Below, piece after piece: positions 1 to 7,647 of a stretch of 36,803 nucleotides of DNA (positions within the stretch are counted from its first letter, which is position 1; each line of letters begins with the position of its first letter). The stretch spans positions 1 through 36,803 of the forward strand of contig JANQPG010000039.1 of assembly GCA_028289545.1 (NCBI GenBank), written 5' to 3'. The DNA is from Woeseiaceae bacterium. GTDB taxonomy: Bacteria > Pseudomonadota > Gammaproteobacteria > Steroidobacterales > Woeseiaceae. Position numbers and translations under genes: made by a program. The notes beneath the pieces were generated by a model. That model searched no databases. It had not been told where the DNA came from and worked only from the letters and a program-made list of their open reading frames with translations.

Positions 1-1
1 C

Positions 2-145
2 GGCTACGGCTACTCTCGCGAGTACCCGATGGAACGGCGCATGCGCGACGGCTGGGGCTGGGGTATTGCCGGCGGTTCGATCGACATCCAGAAAATCAAT
101 ATTGCGTCGGCGTTGGTAGGACGTCGCTTCGACCAGCGCCGTTAG
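2..145 (+). CDS. Acyl-CoA dehydrogenase, C-terminal fragment
   Basis: The open frame runs in from the window edge and ends at TAG 143-145, giving the last 47 residues of a protein. The visible motifs GYGYSREYPMER and GGSIDIQ, followed by ASALVGRRFDQRR, match the C-terminal helical domain of FAD-dependent acyl-CoA dehydrogenases, where the GYG-ExP segment lies near the FAD and CoA ester. The family catalyses alpha,beta-dehydrogenation of acyl-CoA thioesters in the cytoplasm. The gene lies 11 bases upstream of a VOC protein on the same strand and shortly upstream of an acyl-CoA ligase, which fits a catabolic acyl-CoA cluster. The substrate cannot be told from this fragment. Confidence 0.85.
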   Translation, partial: GYGYSREYPMERRMRDGWGWGIAGGSIDIQKINIASALVGRRFDQRR

Positions 146-156
146 ACGACGCGTCG

Positions 157-669
157 ATGCACGCCGTCGGACCCATCATGCAAAACGGTTTTGTCGTCGC
201 CGACTGGCGCGAGGCGGCTGAGCACTGGGCAGAGGCACTCGGCACGGGGCCCTTCTTTGTTGTTGAACATATCGAGTTTGCGGAGTGCCGCTACCGCGGC
301 AAGAGTACGGCGATCGACATGAGCGTGGCGATTGCCTATGCGGGCGATCTGCAAATCGAACTCGTTCAGCAACACAACGATGCGCCGTCGATCTACCGGG
401 ATTTCCTCCGCGACAACGCTCCGGGTCTGCAGCACGTCGGCGCCCTGACCGACGATCTGGATCGTGCGCTCGACGCGAACCGGCTGCGCGAACGTATCGT
501 GCAGGACGGTATTACCGCCAGCGGCCAGCGATTCGCCTACGTCGATACCGTTCTGCACAACGGCAGCATGCTCGAAATCATCGAAACCGACGCCGCCATG
601 CTGAAGAGTTTCGACTACATGCAAAACGCCGCCAGAAACTGGGACGGCACAAACGCCATTCGCGGCTAG
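157..669 (+). CDS. VOC-superfamily (glyoxalase-type) protein
   Basis: This 170-residue protein resembles the Glyoxalase_4 group of the vicinal oxygen chelate fold: an N-terminal strand QNGFVVAD, the motif HWAEALGTGPFFV (about residues 23-35), and a mid-protein GLQHVGALTDDLDRAL (about 90-105) that begins the second beta-alpha-beta-beta-beta module. Proteins of this kind bind a divalent metal and act as isomerases, epimerases or dioxygenases; the actual reaction is unknown here. ATG 157 is taken as the start because homologues carry a few residues before QNGFVV; ATG 178 is the alternative. It follows the acyl-CoA dehydrogenase by 11 bases and is probably co-transcribed with it. Its stop shares the palindrome CTAG with the stop of the opposite-strand Rieske gene. 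Confidence 0.8.
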   Translation: MHAVGPIMQNGFVVADWREAAEHWAEALGTGPFFVVEHIEFAECRYRGKSTAIDMSVAIAYAGDLQIELVQQHNDAPSIYRDFLRDNAPGLQHVGALTDDLDRALDANRLRERIVQDGITASGQRFAYVDTVLHNGSMLEIIETDAAMLKSFDYMQNAARNWDGTNAIRG

Positions 670-1007
670 TCGGGCTTACATTCGGCCGCTTCGGGCAGAT
701 CCACCAGCACACGGTCGCCGTCAAGTGTGACCGCGAAGCTCTGAATGGGAGCCGACGCCGGTTTGCCCAGAACGCTGCCGTCGCGGATATCGAAACAGGC
801 TCCATGCAGCGGGCACATGAGCCGCATGCCGCGCAGGCGGCCGTCGTCGAAGCGCGCAAACGCATGCGAACACAGATTCTCGACGGCAAACACCTCGCCT
901 TTGAAGCGGGCCAGCAGGATCTGCAGCTCGCCGTGGCTGCGCACGATGAAACCTTTTTCCGGAAGCTCGCCGACGCCGGCCAGATCGACGCGTGTCAATT
1001 TGCTCAA
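666..1007 (-). CDS. Rieske [2Fe-2S] ferredoxin-like protein
   Basis: A small soluble Rieske protein of 113 residues. The cluster-binding motifs are clear: CSH in NLCSHAFARF and CPLHGACFD, giving the C-x-H ... C-x-x-H ligand set. Its size matches ferredoxin components of ring-hydroxylating oxygenase systems (about 105 residues) or NirD-like small subunits; it carries single electrons in the cytoplasm. The start is set at TTG 1007 (MSKLTRVDL) because a strong AGAGGAGAG ribosome site lies just upstream; a longer frame reaching 1064 has no such site. It is convergent with the VOC gene and divergent from the ABM/acyl-CoA ligase cluster. No oxygenase large subunit lies in the window, so the electron acceptor is unknown. 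Confidence 0.85.
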   Translation of the reverse strand: MSKLTRVDLAGVGELPEKGFIVRSHGELQILLARFKGEVFAVENLCSHAFARFDDGRLRGMRLMCPLHGACFDIRDGSVLGKPASAPIQSFAVTLDGDRVLVDLPEAAECKPD

Positions 1008-1197
1008 TATCTCTCCTCTACCCTGTCCGCGCTCGCGGTCCGACTTGCACATTCCAACCCGCACAACCCGGCCAGCCTAACGATACCGGCGCGATCGCTG
1101 TACATTGAGGCAAGAACGCCTCGATAAAAAAAACAGTCTTGCTTGTTTATTTTTAGCCGCCGATGCTACCATGACCGTCTGAAGGGAGGGAATTGCC

Positions 1198-1488
1198 ATG
1201 ATGACGTTTCTGGCCAAGATGAAGGTCAAAGAAGGCCGCGAAGCCGATTTTGTGCGGCTCGCCAACGCGCTGACCGAACAGGTGCGCGCCAACGAACCCG
1301 AAACGCTCGCCTACGAATTCTACAAGCTCAGGGACGAAGAGCGCGGCTACGCCGTGTACGAAAAGTTCACGTCGGAAGAGGCCGAACAGGCCCACCAGAA
1401 CACGCCGTACTTCGCCGAGCTGGCACCCGATCTCATCGACTGCCTGGACGGCACCTACGTGCGAACCTACCTCGACCCGCTCGACTGA
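1198..1488 (+). CDS. ABM-domain protein (antibiotic biosynthesis monooxygenase fold), copy 1
   Basis: A 96-residue single-domain protein with the dimeric alpha-beta barrel pattern of the ABM family: an N-terminal strand (TFLAKMKVKEG), a helix, then EPETLAYEFYKLRDE and YAVYEKFTSEEAEQAHQNTPYF, with a conserved His and Tyr. The family includes cofactor-free monooxygenases, haem-degrading enzymes and many members of unknown role. GGAGGG lies about 9 bases upstream of the double ATG. It is 11 bases from the following acyl-CoA ligase, which has a paralogous ABM gene on its other side (3165-3455), so the three are probably one transcript. Function is inferred only from context: handling of an oxidised acyl or aromatic intermediate. 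Confidence 0.82.
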   Translation: MMTFLAKMKVKEGREADFVRLANALTEQVRANEPETLAYEFYKLRDEERGYAVYEKFTSEEAEQAHQNTPYFAELAPDLIDCLDGTYVRTYLDPLD

Positions 1489-1499
1489 GGGCTTGCCGC

Positions 1500-3152
1500 G
1501 TGAGCGTCGACCTCTCGGCCGTCAGGATTCAGGCCACCACCCTCGGCGATCTGCTGCTCATCGCCGCCGACCAATTCCCGGACACCGCTGCGGTTGTCCT
1601 TCCGGACAAACGTCTGAGCTATGCCGAACTCGCGGAACGCGCCATGCACAAGGCGCGCGCACTGAGAGCGCTCGGCATTGGTCCGGGCGATCACGTTGGC
1701 CTCCTGCTGCCGACCAGCATGGACTTCGTCGAGACGATGTTCGGCATCGCAATGCTCGGCGCCGTCACCGTACCCATCAACGCACGCTACATGCCGCCTG
1801 AGCTCGCGTACGTCATCGACAACGCCGACCTGGTTGCCGTACTCACGACCGACGAATTCGACGCCGCCGTCAATTTTGTAGAGCGCCTGCACAGCGCGTT
1901 GCCGGAACTCGAAACCGCAAAAGACCCGAACGCACTGGCGCTCGATTCGGCACCGAAGCTCAGAAACGTCGTCGTGTTCGGCAATACCGAAGCCAACGGC
2001 ATGCTGACGGAGGCTCAGTTCGACGCACTCGCGAGCAATACGCCCGAGGATGAGGTTCATCTCAAGCGGCTGCAAACGCGCCTCGGCAGCACTTGCCTGA
2101 TCCTTTACACGTCGGGTACGACCGCCAATCCCAAAGGCTGCATGATCAGCCACGAGGCGATGGTCCGAAACAGCATGGCGCTGGCCGATCGCTACGCGCT
2201 GACCGCCGACGACAGCTTCTGGTCGCCGCTGCCGATGTTTCACATTGCGGCCATTTTGCCGCTTGCGGCTTCCGCGGCTCGCGGCAGCACCTACGTCACG
2301 ACGCCGCACTTCAAGGCCGGCGAAGCGCTCGAGATGCTGGAAGCGGAAAACGTTACCTGCACCTACCCGTGCTTCTGGACCATCATGGGCGACCTCGTCA
2401 ACCACGAAGACTTCCAGACCGCGGACCTCTCGAAGATCCGGCTCATGAACGCCAACTTCGCCGTGCAGCCCGCCGTCGTGGGCGAGACCATGGAAAAGGC
2501 AATGCCGGATACCGTCTACGTCGGCACGTTCGGCATGACCGAAACGGCCGGCACCGTGACGACCAGCGCGCTCGACGCCTCGCGCGAGCAGCGCTTCACA
2601 CGGCTCGGAACGCCGTTGGCCGGACTGGAGATTCGCGCGGTTGGCGAAGACGGCAACGATGTCGCCGCGGGCGAACGAGGCGAGGCGCTGATTCGCGGCT
2701 ATAGCCTGTTCGATCGTTACTACAAGGCGCCCGAGAAAACGGCGGAGGCCCTGGACGAAGACGGCTGGTTTCATTCAGGCGATATGATTTCGATCGACGA
2801 CGACGGCCAGGTGATGTTTCATGGCCGCATCAAGGACATGCTGAAAGTCGGCGGCGAAAACGTTGCCGCCGTGGAGATCGAATCACACCTGCAAAAACAC
2901 GAGGCCGTCAAACTCGCTCAGGTGGTCGGCATACCCGACCCGCGACTGCAGGAGATCCCGGCGGCTTTTGTCGAACTCAACGAAGGTTGCGAAGTCAGCG
3001 AAGACGAGCTGATTGCATTCTGCAAAGGCAAGATCGCGGGTTTCAAAGTGCCGCGCCATGTGCGCACGGTTACGGAGTGGCCGCAGTCTTCGACCAAGAT
3101 TCAGAAGTTCAAGCTTCAGGAACAAATCATGGCCGAACTCGGCCTGGGCTAA
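1500..3152 (+). CDS. AMP-binding acyl-CoA synthetase (fatty-acyl-CoA ligase type)
   Basis: A 550-residue adenylate-forming enzyme that would activate a carboxylic acid with ATP and join it to CoA. Visible motifs are the phosphate-binding loop LYTSGTTANPKG (about residue 202), FGMTE (about 344), GWFHSGD with downstream GRIKDMLKVGGENV (about 422-450), and the C-terminal TKIQKFKL with the catalytic lysine at about 533. All core motifs are intact and the length is typical of class I acyl-CoA ligases. GTG 1500 is chosen as start: it sits 11 bases after the ABM gene with GAGGG upstream, and the residues before it in the longer open frame are out-of-frame ABM coding sequence. The substrate is not predictable, though acyl-CoA dehydrogenase and ABM neighbours suggest acid catabolism. 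Confidence 0.9.
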   Translation: MSVDLSAVRIQATTLGDLLLIAADQFPDTAAVVLPDKRLSYAELAERAMHKARALRALGIGPGDHVGLLLPTSMDFVETMFGIAMLGAVTVPINARYMPPELAYVIDNADLVAVLTTDEFDAAVNFVERLHSALPELETAKDPNALALDSAPKLRNVVVFGNTEANGMLTEAQFDALASNTPEDEVHLKRLQTRLGSTCLILYTSGTTANPKGCMISHEAMVRNSMALADRYALTADDSFWSPLPMFHIAAILPLAASAARGSTYVTTPHFKAGEALEMLEAENVTCTYPCFWTIMGDLVNHEDFQTADLSKIRLMNANFAVQPAVVGETMEKAMPDTVYVGTFGMTETAGTVTTSALDASREQRFTRLGTPLAGLEIRAVGEDGNDVAAGERGEALIRGYSLFDRYYKAPEKTAEALDEDGWFHSGDMISIDDDGQVMFHGRIKDMLKVGGENVAAVEIESHLQKHEAVKLAQVVGIPDPRLQEIPAAFVELNEGCEVSEDELIAFCKGKIAGFKVPRHVRTVTEWPQSSTKIQKFKLQEQIMAELGLG

Positions 3153-3164
3153 AGGGACGACATC

Positions 3165-3455
3165 ATGACCGTATTCATTGCCACGCTCACCGTCAAAAAC
3201 GAAAAGGCCAGCGATTTCGAAACCCTGCAAACGGAGCTTTCGAAACTCACGCACGAGCAGGAGCCGGATACCTTCGTCTACGATGTGATCAAACACCGGG
3301 AGAAACCCGGCACCTACGTCGTCTATGCACGATTCAAAGACGAAGCCGCGTTCGATCACCACATGCAGACGGAGTTTCACGATCGATTGGTGCCACCCAT
3401 CATGGAATGCCTCGACGGCGAAATGGTGCTCGAGTTCTTCGATCACGTTGCCTGA
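3165..3455 (+). CDS. ABM-domain protein, copy 2
   Basis: A 96-residue paralogue of the ABM protein at 1198-1488, exactly the same length, with matching blocks (TFIA-type first strand as MTVFIATLTVKNEKASDFE, then EPDTFVYDVIKHRE, YVVYARFKDEAAFDHHMQT, and ECLDGEMVLEFFD against DCLDGTYVRTYLD). It starts 12 bases after the ligase stop with an AAGGGA ribosome site. The two copies have diverged substantially, which argues against a very recent duplication and for distinct roles or a heteromer. As with copy 1, the reaction is unknown. Confidence 0.82.
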   Translation: MTVFIATLTVKNEKASDFETLQTELSKLTHEQEPDTFVYDVIKHREKPGTYVVYARFKDEAAFDHHMQTEFHDRLVPPIMECLDGEMVLEFFDHVA

Positions 3456-3507
3456 CAAAAAGCCGCTGACGGGCGCGGCCGCCGGCGCCCCGGCAAGCAG
3501 ACGGACC

Positions 3508-3516
3508 TGCTATATT
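3508..3516 (+). promoter_or_regulatory. Extended -10 promoter element of the acylase gene
   Basis: TGCTATATT fits the extended -10 consensus (TG, one base, then a TATAAT-like hexamer TATATT at 3511-3516). No -35 hexamer is seen at the right distance. Initiation about 7 bases downstream would fall at or next to the ATG at 3524, so the transcript may be leaderless or nearly so; there is no room for a ribosome site. Confidence 0.4.
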
Positions 3517-3523
3517 CCGGCGC

Positions 3524-5758
3524 ATGAAAAAGCTCCTGCCCCTGGCGTTTACCGCGCTGTTATTGATCGGCTGCTCAAACGACCGGTCGAGCGACCGCCC
3601 GATCGGGAACCTGTCCGACGAGTCCCGCGAAGCGTCCGCAGGCGCGGAATACGAGCGCCTGGCAGCTCGCGCCGAGCGGGTTACGATCATCCGTGACGAC
3701 TTCGGTGTACCGCATGTCTACGCCGGCACGGACGCCGACGCGGTATTCGGCATGCTGTACGCGCAGGCTGAAGACGACTTTCCGCGCATCGAGCGAAACT
3801 ATACGTGGGCGATTGGCCGACTAGCCGAGGTCGAGGGCGAAGCGGCGCTGATGAGCGACCTGCGCGCACGACTGTACATGAGCACGGAAGAAGCCAAAGC
3901 CGCTTACGAGTCGGCGCCGGAGTCGCTCAAAGCGCTGTGTACGGCGTTTGCCGACGGCCTCAACTGGTATCTGCTTGCAAACCCCGACGTCGAACCGAAG
4001 CTCCTCGAACGTTTCGAGCCCTGGATGCCCATGTACTTTTTCGAGGGCTCGATCGGCGGCGACATCGAACAGATCCCGCTCGACGGCATCGAGGCATTCT
4101 ACGGCGGCGACAATCCGCAGAACCTGCAGGTATCGGCACGCCCTCCGGACACGGAAGAACCCGCCGGCTCCAACGGTTTCGCGATATCGGGCTCGCTGAC
4201 CGCCAGCGGCAACGCCATGCTGCTGATCAACCCGCATACGTCGTTCTACTTCCGGCCGGAGATTCACGTCGTGTCGGAAGAAGGGCTCAACGCCTACGGC
4301 GCCGTCACCTGGGGACAGTTTTTTGTCTACCAGGGTTTCAACGAACACACGGGCTGGATGCACACCTCGACCTACGTGGACTTCATGGACGATTTCGTTC
4401 AGGACATCGTGGAAGACGAAGGCAGGCTCAAGTACCGCTACGGCGACGAACTGCGCGACGTGACGGTGGGCGAGGTCACGCTGCGCTACAAAGACGGCGC
4501 CGGTTTTAGTGAACGCACGTTTCCCACCTACCGCACGCACCACGGCCCGATTACCCACATGGTCGACGGTCGATGGGTCGCCACGAAAATCAACTGGGAT
4601 CCGGTCAAGGCGTTAACACAATCGTTTATACGCACGAAGCAGAAGGACTACGCGGGCTTTCGCGAGATGATGAACATCCGCACGAACTCGTCGAACAACA
4701 CCGTGTTCGCGGATTCTTCGGGCAACATTGCTTATTTTCACGGCAACTTCGTGCCGCGGCGCGATCCCTCGCTCGACTACTCGAAGCCGGTGGACGGTTC
4801 CGACCCAGGCACCGACTGGCAGGGCCTGCATACGGTCGACGAGACGATTACGCTCCTGAACCCCGGCAACGGCTGGCTGCAGAACGCCAACTCGACGCCG
4901 TTTACCGCCGCGCTCGAATTCAGCCCGAAGCGCGAAGACTATCCCGTGTACATGGCGCCGGACGCGGAAAACTATCGCGGCATTCATGCCGTCAGGGTGT
5001 TGACCGGCGTCGAGGACGTCACGCTCGACAGCCTGATCGAGCTGGCCTACGACCCTTACCTGCCCGCATTCGAGCGGCTCGTGCCGGCCCTGGTCGCCGC
5101 CTATGACATACAAGCCGACACACAGCCCGACGCAAGGCTTGCCGCGGCGGTGGAGGTGTTACTCGAGTGGGACTACCGCGTCAGCGCCGATTCCGCTGCG
5201 ATGACGCTCATGCACTTCTATGCCACGAACCTGCAGGAACGGATCGAACTGCCGGAGGCGCTCGAGTCCGGCTCGCGCGTCTCGCGACTCGAGTACGTCG
5301 GCATCGACGCGCCGACGGAAGATCGGCTCCGCGTGTTCGCCGAGACGCTCGAAGAACTCGAGGGCGACTTCGGCAACTGGCGGATTCCCTGGAGTGAGGT
5401 CAACCGTTTCCAGCGGCTCACGGGCGATATCGACCTGCCCTTCGACGACAGCGAGCCGTCGCTGGGCGTCGACATGGCATCGGGCCGATGGGGTGCGCTG
5501 GCGGCGTTCGGTTCGCGGCGCGCGGAAGGAACGAAGAAGCTGTACGGCTACCGAGGCAACAGCTTTGTCGCTGTTGTCGAGTTTGGCGACAAAGTCAGAG
5601 CCAAGTCGCTGCTGGCCGGCGGCCAGAGCGGTAACCCCGCGTCGAAACACTTCGACGATCAGGCCGAGGCGTACGTCAACCGACAATTCAAGGACGTGGC
5701 GTTCTACCGTGAAGACGTGGAAGCGCGCGCGGTGAAGACCTACCGGCCGGGGCTGTAG
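3524..5758 (+). CDS. Penicillin acylase family Ntn-hydrolase, lipoprotein
   Basis: A 744-residue precursor of the penicillin amidase (S45) family. The N-terminus MKKLLPLAFTALLLIGC is a type II signal with lipobox LIGC (Cys 17), so the enzyme is predicted to be anchored in the envelope. The Gly-Ser-Asn junction in PAGSNGFAISG gives Ser216 as the likely autoprocessing site and N-terminal nucleophile of the beta subunit. The N-terminal half carries RDDFGVPHVYAGTDADAVFG, the family's conserved opening, and RTNSSNNTVFAD supplies the downstream Asn-rich segment. Family members cleave side-chain amides of beta-lactams, acyl-homoserine lactones, aculeacin or related lipids. It follows ABM copy 2 by 68 bases with its own -10 element. 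The true substrate is unknown. Confidence 0.9.
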   Translation: MKKLLPLAFTALLLIGCSNDRSSDRPIGNLSDESREASAGAEYERLAARAERVTIIRDDFGVPHVYAGTDADAVFGMLYAQAEDDFPRIERNYTWAIGRLAEVEGEAALMSDLRARLYMSTEEAKAAYESAPESLKALCTAFADGLNWYLLANPDVEPKLLERFEPWMPMYFFEGSIGGDIEQIPLDGIEAFYGGDNPQNLQVSARPPDTEEPAGSNGFAISGSLTASGNAMLLINPHTSFYFRPEIHVVSEEGLNAYGAVTWGQFFVYQGFNEHTGWMHTSTYVDFMDDFVQDIVEDEGRLKYRYGDELRDVTVGEVTLRYKDGAGFSERTFPTYRTHHGPITHMVDGRWVATKINWDPVKALTQSFIRTKQKDYAGFREMMNIRTNSSNNTVFADSSGNIAYFHGNFVPRRDPSLDYSKPVDGSDPGTDWQGLHTVDETITLLNPGNGWLQNANSTPFTAALEFSPKREDYPVYMAPDAENYRGIHAVRVLTGVEDVTLDSLIELAYDPYLPAFERLVPALVAAYDIQADTQPDARLAAAVEVLLEWDYRVSADSAAMTLMHFYATNLQERIELPEALESGSRVSRLEYVGIDAPTEDRLRVFAETLEELEGDFGNWRIPWSEVNRFQRLTGDIDLPFDDSEPSLGVDMASGRWGALAAFGSRRAEGTKKLYGYRGNSFVAVVEFGDKVRAKSLLAGGQSGNPASKHFDDQAEAYVNRQFKDVAFYREDVEARAVKTYRPGL

Positions 5759-5767
5759 GCGAACAAC

Positions 5768-5780
5768 CAGCGGATCGCTG
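5768..5780. terminator. Small hairpin between convergent acylase and beta-lactamase genes
   Basis: CAGCG-GAT-CGCTG forms a perfect 5-bp stem with a 3-base loop in the 30 bases between the two convergent stops. On the minus strand it is followed by GTTGTT, a weak U-rich tail. It may serve as a weak bidirectional terminator. Confidence 0.25.
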
Positions 5781-5788
5781 AAAACCGA

Positions 5789-6691
5789 CTACGCCGTGCG
5801 CTCGGCGATCCACCCGGCTGCCAGCTCGCCGGCAGCCGCCAATACAGCGTTGTCCTCCGGGCGCATCTTCGGGTAGTGCTGGTCCGCCTCCGCGTAAGCG
5901 GCCACTACGAACAGACGATCACCCGCCCAGACGGTCGCGACGTCGTTGGTGCGGTTCGGCATGATTGGCGCAATGCCGGTCCCGGTTTTGTCGCCGGCAC
6001 GCCAGTCCGCCGGGAACCCGGCGCGCAGCCGTGATCGCCCTGTCCGCGTCTCTACGAGCCAGGACTCGAGCTGTTGCCGGGATGGCTCTGACAGAAAGCC
6101 ACGGTCCAGCAACCGCGCCACGGTGACGGCCATGGCGGCAGGGGTCGTCGTATCGCGAACTTCTCCCGGCGCAACCAGATTCATCTCGGTTTCGTAGCGA
6201 TCGAGCCGCGTGTACTCGTCGCCGACCCCGCGCAGCCGCGCCGTGAACCCGGCGGGTCCGCCGAGCTGGCGTATCAACAGATTCGCCGCGAGATTGTCGC
6301 TGGTCTTCTGCGCCGCCTCCGCCAGTTCGACCACCGTCAGACCGGCCGTGCCGACATGCTGTTTGGTTACGGGGGCATGAGAAACCATGTCCGTCTCGCG
6401 TATCGGGATTCTGAGATCCGCCGCAAACTCGCCGTCGTCGATCGCTTTTAGCACCAGCGCCGCCAGCGCCAGTTTGAACGTCGAGCACATGCCAAAACGT
6501 TCGTCACCGCGGTGGTTGACGCTGATCCCCGTGTGCGCATCGAGCACGCTGACCCCCAAACGGCCTCCCGAGCGCTGCTCCAGCGCCGCAATCCCTGCCG
6601 CAAAATCGCGACTACCGGCCTGCACGCCGCCGGCCGCCAGCGCGGCGAGTCCTGCGAGGACACGCCGTCTGTCGATGGTGTGTGCGGTCAT
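5789..6691 (-). CDS. Class A serine beta-lactamase
   Basis: A 300-residue class A beta-lactamase that hydrolyses beta-lactam rings in the periplasm. The catalytic set is complete: S70-T-F-K73, S131-D-N133, the omega-loop glutamate in ETEMN (Glu167), and K235-T-G. The leader DRRRVLAGLAALAAGGVQA has a twin-arginine-like pattern, so Tat export is likely. Cys69 precedes the catalytic Ser as in CTX-M and L2-type enzymes, but the residue after KTG-T is Gly, so the Cys69-Cys238 bridge of KPC-type carbapenemases is absent. It starts 3 bases after the DUF427 gene and the two are probably co-transcribed. No ampR-like regulator is adjacent, so expression may be constitutive. Confidence 0.93.
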   Translation of the reverse strand: MTAHTIDRRRVLAGLAALAAGGVQAGSRDFAAGIAALEQRSGGRLGVSVLDAHTGISVNHRGDERFGMCSTFKLALAALVLKAIDDGEFAADLRIPIRETDMVSHAPVTKQHVGTAGLTVVELAEAAQKTSDNLAANLLIRQLGGPAGFTARLRGVGDEYTRLDRYETEMNLVAPGEVRDTTTPAAMAVTVARLLDRGFLSEPSRQQLESWLVETRTGRSRLRAGFPADWRAGDKTGTGIAPIMPNRTNDVATVWAGDRLFVVAAYAEADQHYPKMRPEDNAVLAAAGELAAGWIAERTA

Positions 6692-6694
6692 GCG

Positions 6695-6976
6695 TTACTC
6701 ACTGACGGTGACGCCCTTCCAGAACGCCACGCGACCCTTGATTTGACTGGCAGCCTCTTTGGGTTCGGGGTAGTACCACGCCGCGTTCTCGTTGGTCTCG
6801 CCGTCGACGTGCAGCGAGTAGTAGCTGGCCGTGCCCTTCCACGGACAAACCGACGTGTGGCTCGACTCGACGAGCACGGACGCGTCGACCGACTGCAGCG
6901 GGAAATAGTGGTTGTTCTCGACGACAACCGTATCGTCCGACTCGGCAATCAGTTTTCCGTTCCAGTGTGCCTTCAC
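6695..6976 (-). CDS. DUF427 family protein
   Basis: A 93-residue protein matching DUF427: the hallmark CPWKGTASYYSL in the middle, then NAAWYYPEPKEAASQIKGRVAFW near the C-terminus. The biochemical role of the family is not established. The start is GTG 6976, preceded by GAGGAGAA at good spacing. It lies upstream of the beta-lactamase with only 3 bases between, so translational coupling is likely, though a functional link with beta-lactam resistance is not implied by the family. Confidence 0.85.
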   Translation of the reverse strand: MKAHWNGKLIAESDDTVVVENNHYFPLQSVDASVLVESSHTSVCPWKGTASYYSLHVDGETNENAAWYYPEPKEAASQIKGRVAFWKGVTVSE

Positions 6977-7023
6977 GGGGTTCTCCTCGCGTCTTCGTGT
7001 GGTTCAGGAATACAGCGTGCGGG

Positions 7024-7503
7024 TCAGCTCGCCGCCGCCAGCGGCAGCACGCTCGTGTGCTTGGTCTCCGCCAGCACAATACTCGAATTCACTTCCTGAA
7101 TCCCCGGCAATTGCGAGAGCTTCTCGAAAAAGAAGCGCTCGTAGGCCTTGATGTCTTCGGTCACGATCCTGAGCAGGTAGTCGACGTTGCCAAGCAGCAC
7201 GTAACAATCCAGCACTTCGGGAAAACTCTCGACCGCGGCCGAAAAATCGGTGAGATTGCTGCGGCCGTGAGAGGTCAGTTTGACGTGCGCAAACACCATG
7301 GTATTGAGCCCCACTTTCTCGCGATCGAGGCGGACGCTGCGTTCGCGAATGACACCCTGTTCGCGCAGCGACTGGATACGCCGCCAGCAGGCGGATTGTG
7401 AGAGGCCGATGCGCTCGCCAATGGCCGTCGCATTGATACCGGGCTCCGACTGCAGAATATCGAGAATTCGACGATCTATGTGATCGAGGTTAATTGCGGA
7501 CAT
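7024..7503 (-). CDS. Lrp/AsnC family transcriptional regulator
   Basis: A 159-residue Lrp-type regulator. The N-terminal helix-turn-helix is clear (LDHIDRRILDILQSEPGINATAIGERIGLSQSACWRRIQSLREQGVI), followed by the RAM ligand-binding domain (FAHVKLTSHG through VLLGNVDYLLRIV). ATG 7503 gives the normal family length; the longer frame upstream adds a Lys-rich stretch from the AT-rich promoter region. It is divergent from leucine dehydrogenase and the bkd genes, the arrangement of BkdR in pseudomonads, where an Lrp homologue activates the branched-chain keto acid dehydrogenase operon in response to branched-chain amino acids. That role is inferred. Confidence 0.92.
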   Translation of the reverse strand: MSAINLDHIDRRILDILQSEPGINATAIGERIGLSQSACWRRIQSLREQGVIRERSVRLDREKVGLNTMVFAHVKLTSHGRSNLTDFSAAVESFPEVLDCYVLLGNVDYLLRIVTEDIKAYERFFFEKLSQLPGIQEVNSSIVLAETKHTSVLPLAAAS

Positions 7504-7524
7504 AAGTAACTCGTAGAATCCAGC

Positions 7525-7540
7525 TAATTTGAATAAATTA
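7525..7540. promoter_or_regulatory. Palindrome in the lrp / leucine dehydrogenase divergent region
   Basis: TAATTT-GAAT-AAATTA is a perfect inverted repeat with 6-bp arms, 22 bases upstream of the regulator's ATG, inside an AT-rich stretch (7500-7610) that contrasts with the GC-rich flanks. It is a candidate Lrp-type operator controlling both directions. A TATATT/TATTAT pair at 7598-7605 is a possible -10 for the dehydrogenase; no convincing -35 is visible. Confidence 0.4.
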
Positions 7541-7647
7541 TGCAGGATCTTGGGTTTTTTACAAACAATTAGCAACAAAAACCCCCGGTTTTGGGCTTAT
7601 ATTATGGCGCCATCTAACTGACCGGCCCCAAGGATCAAAGGACTCCA

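Noticed and set aside
1143..1499. A long upstream extension of the acyl-CoA ligase frame
   Set aside because: These residues are the out-of-frame reading of the ABM gene; a well-placed GTG at 1500 fits the family.
5789..6691. Beta-lactamase as a KPC/NMC-type carbapenemase because of the Cys before the catalytic Ser
   Set aside because: The partner Cys after the KTG motif is replaced by Gly, so the defining disulfide cannot form; CTX-M and L2 enzymes also have this Cys.
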